From the NCBI GenBank assembly GCA_937973585.1, contig CALJKN010000160.1, positions 1-10,389 of the forward strand: a DNA stretch of 10,389 nt, in the 5' to 3' direction. The notes below the pieces were generated by a model. That model searched no databases. It was given only the letters and a program-made list of their open reading frames with translations, and had not been told where the DNA came from. Below, one piece after another: positions 1 to 6,600 of the stretch. Source of the DNA: an uncultured Helicobacteraceae bacterium. Its GTDB lineage: Bacteria; Campylobacterota; Campylobacteria; Campylobacterales; UBA6016. The stretch's first letter is position 1. The number at the start of each line of letters is the position of its first letter. Made by a program: the position numbers and the translations under genes.

Positions 1-274
1 CGGCGTATGCCGCCATCATCATAGGGCTCAAATCATTTGAAACAAGACACTCATTGAGAGCTTTTAACTCACCTTTTTTACTTTTAAAAAAAGCAAAATT
101 ATTTTTTTCTATGGCATCTATTAGTTCGCCGGCACACACTGGTTTTTGTTTTACTGGAGTTATTATTTGTTTGTCTTTATGCCCTTGTGACTTTATCCCT
201 TTTAGGGCATCGACAAGCTCGTTTGCATTCAACGATACAAAAAATATTGTAATGAAAAGTAGTATTTTATGCAA
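1..274 (-). CDS. Exported ankyrin-repeat-like protein, N-terminal part (runs off the left edge)
   Basis: The minus strand from 274 is open to the window edge, giving 91 residues. It begins at a TTG codon preceded by GGAG with 7 bases of spacing; no in-frame ATG occurs before residue 83, so TTG is the supported start. Residues 1-17 (HKILLFITIFFVSLNA after the start) form a short signal peptide with a plausible cleavage before Asn18, so the product is probably periplasmic. The visible C-terminal stretch, with Asn-Asp-Leu-Ser-Pro-Met-Met-Met-Ala-Ala, resembles the start of an ankyrin repeat (the GxTPLMxAA pattern). That fits a small periplasmic ankyrin protein, but only one partial repeat is visible, so the family call is an inference. 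It lies downstream of acnB on the same strand with a 63-bp gap that holds its own likely promoter and a hairpin overlapping the ribosome binding site. Confidence 0.65.
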   Translation of the reverse strand, partial: MHKILLFITIFFVSLNANELVDALKGIKSQGHKDKQIITPVKQKPVCAGELIDAIEKNNFAFFKSKKGELKALNECLVSNDLSPMMMAAYA

Positions 275-280
275 CTTTAT

Positions 281-317
281 ACTCCGTTTTGGCGTTTAAT
301 TATAGCCAAGACGGAGT
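281..317 (-). repeat. Inverted repeat / hairpin between acnB and the ankyrin-like gene
   Basis: Two 13-base arms (305-317 and 281-293 on the minus strand, ACTCCGTCTTGGC and GCCAAAACGGAGT) pair with one mismatch around an 11-base loop. The distal arm includes the GGAG ribosome binding site of the TTG-started gene, and the loop contains the TATAAT box. No T-run follows on either strand, so it does not look like a standard intrinsic terminator. A role as a translation-blocking hairpin in read-through RNA is inference. Confidence 0.6.
299..304 (-). promoter_or_regulatory. Putative -10 box of the ankyrin-like gene
   Basis: A perfect TATAAT reads on the minus strand, preceded by TTGGC. There is no convincing -35, as is common for sigma-70 promoters in this phylum. 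Transcription would start near 292-290, giving a leader of about 16-18 bases that contains the GGAG ribosome binding site but lacks the upstream arm of the hairpin at 281-317. Confidence 0.5.
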
Positions 318-337
318 AAAAGGAGGGGTTTTAAATC

Positions 338-2884
338 TTATCTTTCGGATAGTTTGTAGTTTTCTATCTCGTTGAAGTTTAGATATTTGTAAATATCATT
401 TTCCTTGCCTTTGATTGCGGCAGGCACAACACTCATATACTCTTCTACCGTTGGTATTTTTCCTAGTTTTGCACAAACCGCCGCAAGCTCCGCACTACCT
501 AAATAAACTCTTGTATTTTTGCCAAGCCTATTGTCGAAGTTTCTTGTTGAGGTAGAAAACACCGTAGTGCCTTCCGCCGCTTGCGCTTGATTGCCCATAC
601 ATAGAGAGCATCCAGGGACTTCCGTCCTTGCGCCGATAGCTTTGTATACTTCGTAATAACCCTCGTTCATCAGCTGTTTTTCATCCATTTTGGTCGGAGG
701 GACTATCCAGAATGTATTGACGGCTATTTTACCCTCACCTCTCATCACCTCTCCGGCCGCTCTGTAGTGACCGATATTTGTCATACAAGAGCCTAGGAAT
801 ACCTCTTGTATAGCATCTCCCGCTACTTCGCTAAGCGGTCTTACGAAGTCAGGGTCGTTCGGACAAGCCACTAGCGGCTCCGTCAGGCTATCAAGGTCGA
901 TTTCGATTATTGCCGCATACTCGGCATCCGCATCCGGCTCCATAAGGGTTGGATTTTTTAGCCAATCTTTCATTTTGTCGGCTCTTCTTTGAAGCGTCGC
1001 CTTGTCCTCATATCCGGCCTCTATCATCGCCTCCAGTAAGGTGATATTTGATTTTAGGTATTCGATTACCGGCTCTTTGTCTAGGCGCACCGTACAAGCG
1101 GCGGCGCTTCTCTCGGCAGATGCGTCGCTTAGCTCAAACGCCTGTTCTACTTTTAGAGTCGGCAACCCCTCGATTTCAAGTACCCTACCGTTAAAGATAT
1201 TCTTTTTATTTTTCTTCTCGATAGTTAGCAGCCCCGCTTTTTCGGCGTAGTACGGAATAGCGTTTACAAGGTCTCTTAGCGTGATTCCGGCTTGCATTTT
1301 GCCTTTGAATCTCACAAGTACCGATTCCGGCATTTCAAGAGGCATAGAGCCTGTCACCGCCGCAAACGCAACAAGGCCGGAACCCGCCGGAAACGACACC
1401 CCTATAGGAAATCTGGTATGGCTATCACCGCCCGTCCCTACCGTATCAGGGAGTACCATTCTGTTTAGCCAGCTATGGATTACGCCGTCCCCCGGCTTGA
1501 GGCTCACACCGGTTCTTGACGTTATAAAGCCAGGAAGCGTTTTGTGTAGCGTCTCATCGGACGGCTTTGGATAGGCCGCCGTATGGCAGAAGCTTTGAAG
1601 GACAAAATCGGCAGAGAAGCCAAGTGCGCTAAGCTCTTTTATCTCATCCCTAGTCATTGGCCCCGTAGTGTCTTGACTACCCACAGTCATAGTGTGAGGC
1701 TCACAGTATGTCCCCGGTCTGATGCCGGTTACACCGCATGCTTTTCCGACCATTTTTTGAGCTAACGTATAGCCTTTGCCCGTATCTATCGGCTGTTCCG
1801 GTTTTTTAAATATCTCCTCGGCACCCATACCTTTGATGTTTCTGGCTTTTGTCGTTAGCCCTCTACCGATGATTAGCGGCACACGCCCACCTGCTCTCAC
1901 CTCGTCAAGGATAGTGTTCGGGGAGAGCTTGAACGTAGATATGACGCTTCCGTTTTTGCTGATTTCCCCTTTTTTGATGTCGATTTTTATCACATCCCCT
2001 GTCTCCATTTGCGTCACATCCGCCTGAATAGGCAAAGCGCCGGAGTCTTCGCACGTCGCAAAAAATATCGGAGCGATAACGCTACCGATTACTACACCGC
2101 CCGTTCTTTTGTTCGGCACACCGGCAATATCAACGCCTAGATGCCACTGCACTGAGTTTGCCGCTGATTTTCTGGAGCTTCCCGTACCTACGACATCGCC
2201 CACATACGCTATAGGCATCCCTTTTTTCTTTAGCTCTGCGATAGTAGAGAGGCCGTCAGGCATTTTTGCTTTTAACATAGAGTTTGCGTGAAGCGGGATG
2301 TCGGCTCTCGTGAACGCTTCGCTGGCCGGAGAGAGGTCATCCGTATTGGTCTCCCCCGGAACCTTGAACACCACGACCTCCATCACGTCAGGGACGGACG
2401 GCTTATTTGTAAACCACTCCGCATTTGCCCAGCTATTTAGCACCTCTTCGGCAAGTACGTTTGATTTTGACAACTCCACGATGTCATTGAATGCCTCATA
2501 CACCAAAAGTGTATTTTTTAGCTCATTTGCCGCCGCTTTCGCAACAGACGTATCATCCCCACAAAGTGCGTTGATTAGAGGCTTTACATTGTAACCGCCA
2601 AGCATACGACCTAGCATCCTGACCGCATCCAGTTTTGAGATACTGGCGCACTCCTCTACACCGTCAAGTATTTTTGATAGATACTCGGCTTTGACTTTTG
2701 CACCGTCGTCAACACCCGGATTTACTCTGTTTTCTAACAAGTCCGCAAGCTCCGCATTTGCTTTTTTCTCGCCCCTAAGTAGCTCCACCACTTCGGCAAC
2801 CTGATTTTTATCAAGCGCCAAAGGGGGTACGCCAAGAGCCGCCCTCTCATCGATATGTTGTTTATAGTTTTCCGTAAAGCCCAT
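338..2884 (-). CDS. acnB: Bifunctional aconitate hydratase 2 / 2-methylisocitrate dehydratase (aconitase B)
   Basis: Interconverts citrate and isocitrate through cis-aconitate in the cytoplasm, in the oxidative or reductive TCA cycle; AcnB enzymes often also act on 2-methylisocitrate. The product is 848 residues, close to the usual 850-870. The N-terminal HEAT-like domain (about residues 1-155) is followed by the swivel domain (about 160-380, containing VGTGSSRKSAANSVQWHLG) and then the catalytic domains, the AcnB order rather than that of AcnA. The [4Fe-4S] ligands are visible as Cys700 (FLGSCMTNIGHYRAAGE) and Cys759/Cys762 (PGCSLCMGNQAQ), with the same spacing as E. coli Cys710/769/772. The ATG at 2884 is preceded by a GGGG ribosome binding site about 7 bases upstream. 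It is a single gene, divergent from the SUI1 gene. In some bacteria the apo-form binds mRNA under iron limitation; nothing here tests that. Confidence 0.97.
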   Translation of the reverse strand: MGFTENYKQHIDERAALGVPPLALDKNQVAEVVELLRGEKKANAELADLLENRVNPGVDDGAKVKAEYLSKILDGVEECASISKLDAVRMLGRMLGGYNVKPLINALCGDDTSVAKAAANELKNTLLVYEAFNDIVELSKSNVLAEEVLNSWANAEWFTNKPSVPDVMEVVVFKVPGETNTDDLSPASEAFTRADIPLHANSMLKAKMPDGLSTIAELKKKGMPIAYVGDVVGTGSSRKSAANSVQWHLGVDIAGVPNKRTGGVVIGSVIAPIFFATCEDSGALPIQADVTQMETGDVIKIDIKKGEISKNGSVISTFKLSPNTILDEVRAGGRVPLIIGRGLTTKARNIKGMGAEEIFKKPEQPIDTGKGYTLAQKMVGKACGVTGIRPGTYCEPHTMTVGSQDTTGPMTRDEIKELSALGFSADFVLQSFCHTAAYPKPSDETLHKTLPGFITSRTGVSLKPGDGVIHSWLNRMVLPDTVGTGGDSHTRFPIGVSFPAGSGLVAFAAVTGSMPLEMPESVLVRFKGKMQAGITLRDLVNAIPYYAEKAGLLTIEKKNKKNIFNGRVLEIEGLPTLKVEQAFELSDASAERSAAACTVRLDKEPVIEYLKSNITLLEAMIEAGYEDKATLQRRADKMKDWLKNPTLMEPDADAEYAAIIEIDLDSLTEPLVACPNDPDFVRPLSEVAGDAIQEVFLGSCMTNIGHYRAAGEVMRGEGKIAVNTFWIVPPTKMDEKQLMNEGYYEVYKAIGARTEVPGCSLCMGNQAQAAEGTTVFSTSTRNFDNRLGKNTRVYLGSAELAAVCAKLGKIPTVEEYMSVVPAAIKGKENDIYKYLNFNEIENYKLSER

Positions 2885-2912
2885 CTTTAAGCCCCTTTTT
2901 CTATTTGGTTTG

Positions 2913-2924
2913 GGTAATATTACC
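2913..2924 (-). promoter_or_regulatory. Palindrome overlapping a putative acnB -10 box
   Basis: GGTAATATTACC is a perfect 12-bp palindrome 28 bp upstream of the acnB start. On the minus strand it contains TAATAT (2922-2917), a fair -10 box that would give a leader of about 26 bases. A repressor operator overlapping the promoter is possible but unproven. The rest of the 136-bp divergent gap (2885-3020) is very AT-rich, with a further imperfect dyad (AAAAAGTAA at 2958-2966 and TTACTTTTT at 2996-3004). The promoter of the rightward gene is not clear to me. Confidence 0.35.
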
Positions 2925-3020
2925 TACTTTTGAATATTTTTAAAACAATAATGTTTCAAAAAGTAATCTTTTTTTGAAGCTAAAAACAAAAAATGTTACT
3001 TTTTTACTCAAAGGATTTTT

Positions 3021-3368
3021 ATGAGGTTTAAACTAGAGGGGCTACAAAACACCCAAAATACAATAGATACGGTGTGCAAAAAGTGCGGAGAGCTAATGAG
3101 TGAGTGTATTTGCGGCAAAAAACCAGAGGTAAAAGCAAAAAATGAATACAAAGTTTCGCTCTCCATGGAAAAAAGAAACGGGAAGCCCGTAACGGTCGCC
3201 GGAGTATTTTATCTATCCGAAGAGGACGAAAAAGCCCTGCTTACAAAAATCAAAAAATCGTTAGCGGTCGGGGGGGCGGCAAAAGACGGAAAGCTAGAGT
3301 TTCAGGGGGAACACAGAGATAGACTAAGGGAGATTTTGAAAAAAGAGGGGTTTGGGGTTAAAAACTAA
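3021..3368 (+). CDS. SUI1/YciH-family translation initiation factor with N-terminal cysteine motif
   Basis: A 115-residue cytoplasmic protein. Residues about 43-113 match the SUI1 (eIF1/YciH) fold: KRNGKPVTVAGVF, then LKKSL-like helix text, AVGGAAKDGKLEFQGEHRDRL and a final KEGF. E. coli YciH carries the same GGAVKDG...IQGDKRD core. Eukaryotic and archaeal homologues bind the small ribosomal subunit and police start-codon choice; the bacterial role is less settled. Upstream, Cys19-x2-Cys22-x6-Cys29-x-Cys31 looks like a metal-binding knuckle with the spacing of archaeal aIF1, which E. coli YciH lacks. The start is supported by AAAGGA followed by 5 T's before the ATG. It stands alone on the plus strand; its TAA overlaps the TAG of the convergent toxin gene by 4 bp (3365-3368), with no terminator between them. 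Confidence 0.9.
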   Translation: MRFKLEGLQNTQNTIDTVCKKCGELMSECICGKKPEVKAKNEYKVSLSMEKRNGKPVTVAGVFYLSEEDEKALLTKIKKSLAVGGAAKDGKLEFQGEHRDRLREILKKEGFGVKN

Positions 3369-3619
3369 TAGTGATACCTGCACGAAATAATTCTAAGCAT
3401 CTCATTATCCACCTCATACACTAGCCGATGTTCTAAATCTATACGCCTAGAATAGCATCCGGCAAGTTCATATCTCAGAGGCTCCGGCTTCCCTATGCCG
3501 CTATATGGGTTACGGATACACTCCTGTATGAGCGTATTGATTTTTTTGGCAATTTTTTTATCTCTCTCTTGCCAATATAAATAATCATCCCACGCATCAG
3601 GAGTGAACAATAGCTCCAT
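3365..3619 (-). CDS. yoeB: YoeB-family toxin (ribosome-dependent mRNA interferase)
   Basis: At 84 residues it is exactly the length of E. coli YoeB and aligns along its whole length: WDDYLYWQERDKKIAKKIN, GKPEPL, SRRIDLEHRLVYEV, and the C-terminal CRYHY. The residues known to be needed for cleavage in YoeB are all present as Glu46, Arg65, His83 and Tyr84, so the toxin should be active. YoeB binds the ribosomal A site and cuts mRNA there, arresting growth when the antitoxin is lost. Its ATG overlaps the antitoxin stop by one base (TAATG), the usual coupling for antitoxin-first modules. The gene's 3' end overlaps the convergent SUI1 gene by 4 bp. Confidence 0.95.
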   Translation of the reverse strand: MELLFTPDAWDDYLYWQERDKKIAKKINTLIQECIRNPYSGIGKPEPLRYELAGCYSRRIDLEHRLVYEVDNEMLRIISCRYHY

Positions 3620-3870
3620 TATCCGATTAGCTCCTTTTTGACTACTTTGCCGTCTCTGGCCTGCCCTAGTGACCGGAGTAGATGTGCTTTGTTTGCAGGA
3701 CTTGAAAGTAAATAGCCTGTCTCGCTGAGAGAGTTATAATCTTCGAGCGATATGACAACGACATGTTCATTATTTTTTCTAGTGACTATGCACGGTTCGT
3801 GCGACGACACCACCTCATCAAATACGCTTTTTAGATTATTACGAACCTCTGTAAACGATATTGCCGTCAT
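3619..3870 (-). CDS. yefM: YefM-family antitoxin (Phd/YefM)
   Basis: Neutralises YoeB by direct binding and, with it, represses its own operon. An ATG at 3903 would give 94 residues, but I choose the ATG at 3870. It has GGAG six bases upstream, gives 83 residues (the length of E. coli YefM) and begins MTAISFTEVRNNL, matching the family N-terminus; the ATGs at 3903 and 3882 have no ribosome binding site. Arg10 and Arg31 line up with basic DNA-binding positions of E. coli YefM. The N-terminal half is the Phd-type DNA-binding fold; the diagnostic LEDYNSLSETGYLLSSPAN (about residues 54-72) leads into the C-terminal toxin-binding tail. It follows thiL after a 51-bp gap carrying its promoter and operator. 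Confidence 0.94.
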   Translation of the reverse strand: MTAISFTEVRNNLKSVFDEVVSSHEPCIVTRKNNEHVVVISLEDYNSLSETGYLLSSPANKAHLLRSLGQARDGKVVKKELIG

Positions 3871-3886
3871 TTTCTGCTCCATATCT

Positions 3887-3904
3887 TGTACATTTTTTTG
3901 CACA
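3887..3904 (-). promoter_or_regulatory. Putative YefM-YoeB operator (paired TGTACA-type palindromes)
   Basis: A perfect TGTACA lies at 3887-3892 and a one-mismatch copy, TGTGCA on the minus strand, at 3899-3904. They are 12 bp apart centre to centre, just upstream of the antitoxin start. The E. coli YefM-YoeB operator is known to be built on paired palindromes with TGTACA cores. The sites flank the expected transcription start, which suits autorepression. Confidence 0.6.
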
Positions 3905-3934
3905 GTATATCGAAACTTTTTTCAAAAATGCCAA
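3904..3934 (-). promoter_or_regulatory. Putative yefM-yoeB promoter
   Basis: On the minus strand TTGGCA (3934-3929) and TATACT (3909-3904) are separated by 19 bases, slightly longer than ideal. The -35 lies inside the last codons of thiL. The predicted start near 3897 leaves a leader of about 26 bases that contains the TGTACA site. Confidence 0.45.
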
Positions 3935-4743
3935 TCTTTTACGTTTGAAATATAAGAACCCTTTGTGGCTTTGGCAAATACGGTCACTTTGGTTTTTGTT
4001 GCTTTTGAAATTTCCATTATTGTCGGCAAATTGGCACCGTTAAACCCAAAAAACAGTTCATACTCTTCGCCACTCTCCCCCTCCTCTTTTTTAATATGCT
4101 TTAAAAACTCATATCCAACCCCGTTTATAGCACTCACCCTCTCCATCTCTTTGAAAAGCCCGTCCGAGATATCCATACAAAAACTCATGTGCGGGGCGGC
4201 GGCATACATAAATTTATCCCGTAGTTTCGGCTCATAAAATCTCGATTTTTCAGATATTTTCCCTCCGGCAAACAGGGTATTCAAATCCCTCATGGAGTTG
4301 CCCAAAACCCCGGTATAGGCAACCATATCTCCCAACTGCAACCCTTTTCTATAAACAGGATTATCACATTTCGAGATTATCGTGATTGAGAGATCGAGTT
4401 TTGTGTTTGCTATCGTATCGCCGCCGATTATCTCAATGCCGTATTTTTTTGCCGCTTTTTTGAGCCCCTTTTGGAGTGCCAAAATATCGTTTTCATCCAT
4501 CGACGGCGGTATAGCGGCAGTTATTAGGGCGTATTTTGGTACGGCGTTCATAGAGACTGCATCCGAGATGTTTACAAGCATCGCCTTGTTACCAATCTTC
4601 TCATAGTCCATCCACTCTTTTTTAAAATGTACATCTTCAAAAAAAGCGTCCTGAGAGTACACCAAGCCATCCACAAAAGCCCCGTCGTCACCGATGTATT
4701 TCGAGTTTGAAATATGTTTTATAAAAAAATTTTCTTTATTCAT
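3922..4743 (-). CDS. thiL: Thiamine-monophosphate kinase
   Basis: Phosphorylates thiamine monophosphate with ATP to thiamine diphosphate, the final step of cofactor synthesis, in the cytoplasm. The 273-residue product has the AIR-synthase/ThiL layout. Visible are an N-terminal IGDDGA motif (residues 17-22), Asp32 and an EDVHF stretch (36-40) corresponding to the family's D...VHF substrate loop, NISDAVSMNA and IIGGDTIA in the middle, MDISDGL, and a late SGEEYELFFGF block (family GEDYEL). It is shorter than the roughly 325-residue E. coli enzyme, with the C-terminal end reduced. The ATG at 4743 has only a weak ribosome binding site (AGTAAG). It is divergent from the dehydrogenase operon across a 135-bp gap; possible -10 boxes on its strand lie around 4773-4781 but are not distinctive. 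The toxin-antitoxin module follows on the same strand. Confidence 0.92.
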   Translation of the reverse strand: MNKENFFIKHISNSKYIGDDGAFVDGLVYSQDAFFEDVHFKKEWMDYEKIGNKAMLVNISDAVSMNAVPKYALITAAIPPSMDENDILALQKGLKKAAKKYGIEIIGGDTIANTKLDLSITIISKCDNPVYRKGLQLGDMVAYTGVLGNSMRDLNTLFAGGKISEKSRFYEPKLRDKFMYAAAPHMSFCMDISDGLFKEMERVSAINGVGYEFLKHIKKEEGESGEEYELFFGFNGANLPTIMEISKATKTKVTVFAKATKGSYISNVKDWHF

Positions 4744-4830
4744 AACTTACTTTTAGCGTCCCTTTTTGTAACATTATCATAGTTATTACTAAAAATGCGT
4801 ATTTTATAGTCCTATTTTAAAAAAATTAGA

Positions 4831-4839
4831 TGATATAAT
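4831..4839 (+). promoter_or_regulatory. Extended -10 promoter of the succinate dehydrogenase/fumarate reductase operon
   Basis: TGATATAAT is a perfect TGnTATAAT extended -10. It predicts a start near 4846 and a leader of about 33 bases before the AGAGG ribosome binding site. No good -35 is present; the upstream DNA is A/T-tract rich. Confidence 0.7.
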
Positions 4840-4878
4840 CCCGCTAGCTTCTTTATATGCTAACGGATAGAGGTTTAA

Positions 4879-6585
4879 ATGGATATAAAAATAGAAAAAC
4901 ATGATGTCGTAATAGTCGGGGCTGGACTAGCCGGATGCGCAGCGGCTAGAGAGTGCCAAAAAGCCGGACTAAAAACGATAGTACTGACAAAACTTCACCC
5001 GCTCAGGAGTCACTCCGGAGCGGCACAGGGCGGCATCAACGCTGCCCTAAATGAGGAAGACACTTCACTTCACGAGTTTGATACCGTAAAAGGGAGTGAC
5101 TACCTAGGCGATCAGGACGCTATAGAGCTTATGTGCAAAAGCGCCCCTGAAACAATCAGATGGATAGAGAGGATGGGTGCCGTTTTCTCCAGAACGGATG
5201 ACGGCAAAATAGCCCAAAGACCTTTCGGCGGACAAAGCAAACCTAGGGCTTGCTATGCAAAAGACAGAACCGGACTTACACTCCTTCAAACCATTTACGA
5301 GCAAGCCAGAAGAGAGGGTGTCCTCTTTTTAGACGAGTGGTATGTATGCGACATCCTCTACAAAGACGGAAAAGTAAACGGTGTGGTGGCTTATAACCTA
5401 AGGGATATGGAATTTAAAATCTTTAACGCCAGAGCCGTAATGTTTGCAACAGGCGGATATGCAAGATCGTACAAAATAAACTCAAACGCCCTTGCAAATA
5501 CCGGAGACGGCCTATCTATCGTCGCCAGACACGGATTGCCGCTTGAAGATATGGAGTTTGTACAGTTCCACCCGACCGGACTATCCGGAACCGGAATTCT
5601 AATTTCAGAGGCGGCCAGAGGGGAAGGTGGACTACTATACAACAGCCTCGGCGAAAGATTTATGTCCAAATATGCCCCTGAAAAAATGGAGCTTGCCTCA
5701 AGAGACGTAGTGAGCCGTGCGATCACAAAAGAGGTTATGGAAGGCAGAGGGGTCGGCCCAAACAAAGACTCCGTATATATAGACCTGACGCATCTCGGCG
5801 AAGAGGTCATAAACGCAAAGCTCCCGGAGCTTAGAGACCTTGCTATCACTTTCCTCGGTCTTGATATGGTAAAAGAGCCGATACTAATTCAGGCGACCGC
5901 TCACTACTCTATGGGTGGAATACCGACAGATATCAACGGAAAAGTCAGAAAAAACCCTACAGAGCTAACCGACGGTTTTTATGCCGCCGGAGAGTGTGCC
6001 TGTGTGAGCGTTCACGGAGCAAACAGACTCGGTGCAAACTCGGTACTGGAGGCGCTATTTTTCGGTAGACACGTCGGCAAGCAGATAGTAAACGATGCAA
6101 AAAATATATCGTTTAAAGATGCGAAAGCGGAAGATGCGAAAACTGCCGTTGCAGAGGTGGAGGGTCTGCTTTACTCAAAAGGTCAAGAGTCGGTTACTAA
6201 ACTTAGAAATGAACTTCAAGAGAGTATGACGCTAAATGCCGGTGTCTTTAGAACCGAAAAAAGCCTTATGGAGCAAAAAGAGATACTAAAAGGGCTAAGG
6301 GAGAGATTCAAAAATATCTCCATAGCCGACAAATCAAAAATCTTTAATACAGAACTTCAAGAGGCTATAGAATTAGGTCATATGCTTGATTTTTCTATGT
6401 TTATCGTCGAAGGGGCAATCAGTAGAAAAGAGAGCCGTGGAGCTCACTTTAGAGACGACTACACTGAAAGAGATGACGAAAATTTCCTAAAACATACTTT
6501 TGCCTACATGGACGGCGATACGATAAAGCTGGAGTTGGCTCCGGTCAAAATCGGAAAATTCGCCCCTCAAGTCAGAAGCTACTAA
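4879..6585 (+). CDS. Succinate dehydrogenase / fumarate reductase flavoprotein subunit (class E, Mfr/Sdh type)
   Basis: Catalytic FAD subunit that interconverts succinate and fumarate. The 568-residue product starts with a Rossmann FAD motif (VVIVGAGLAG, 10-19). His45 in LRSHSGAAQGGI is the expected site of covalent FAD attachment. Family substrate-site residues are visible: His231 (QFHPTG), Arg247 (EAARGEGG), Arg275 in SRDVVSRA (the catalytic proton-shuttle arginine), His342 (HYSMGG) and Arg383 (HGANRLGANS). The C-terminal capping region (about 430-568) includes ESRGAHFRDDYTERDD. There is no Tat or other signal peptide, so the active site should face the cytoplasm, unlike the periplasmic methylmenaquinol:fumarate reductase MfrA of Campylobacter and Wolinella. 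AGAGG lies 5 bases before the ATG. Direction of catalysis cannot be read from sequence. First gene of a three-gene operon, 15 bp before the next. Confidence 0.93.
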   Translation: MDIKIEKHDVVIVGAGLAGCAAARECQKAGLKTIVLTKLHPLRSHSGAAQGGINAALNEEDTSLHEFDTVKGSDYLGDQDAIELMCKSAPETIRWIERMGAVFSRTDDGKIAQRPFGGQSKPRACYAKDRTGLTLLQTIYEQARREGVLFLDEWYVCDILYKDGKVNGVVAYNLRDMEFKIFNARAVMFATGGYARSYKINSNALANTGDGLSIVARHGLPLEDMEFVQFHPTGLSGTGILISEAARGEGGLLYNSLGERFMSKYAPEKMELASRDVVSRAITKEVMEGRGVGPNKDSVYIDLTHLGEEVINAKLPELRDLAITFLGLDMVKEPILIQATAHYSMGGIPTDINGKVRKNPTELTDGFYAAGECACVSVHGANRLGANSVLEALFFGRHVGKQIVNDAKNISFKDAKAEDAKTAVAEVEGLLYSKGQESVTKLRNELQESMTLNAGVFRTEKSLMEQKEILKGLRERFKNISIADKSKIFNTELQEAIELGHMLDFSMFIVEGAISRKESRGAHFRDDYTERDDENFLKHTFAYMDGDTIKLELAPVKIGKFAPQVRSY

Positions 6586-6600
6586 GGGTAAGGGGCTAAT

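Noticed and set aside
54..299. 81-codon plus-strand frame at the left end
   Set aside because: It is the antisense of the signal-peptide-bearing minus-strand gene, which has the better start region and protein features.
3871..3903. Longer yefM start at 3903 (94 residues)
   Set aside because: No ribosome binding site; it would place the operator inside the coding region and give an N-terminus longer than the family's. The ATG at 3870 has GGAG and yields the standard 83 residues.
5391..5849. 152-codon minus-strand frame opposite the flavoprotein gene
   Set aside because: It is the antisense shadow of a strongly conserved coding region and resembles no protein I recognise.
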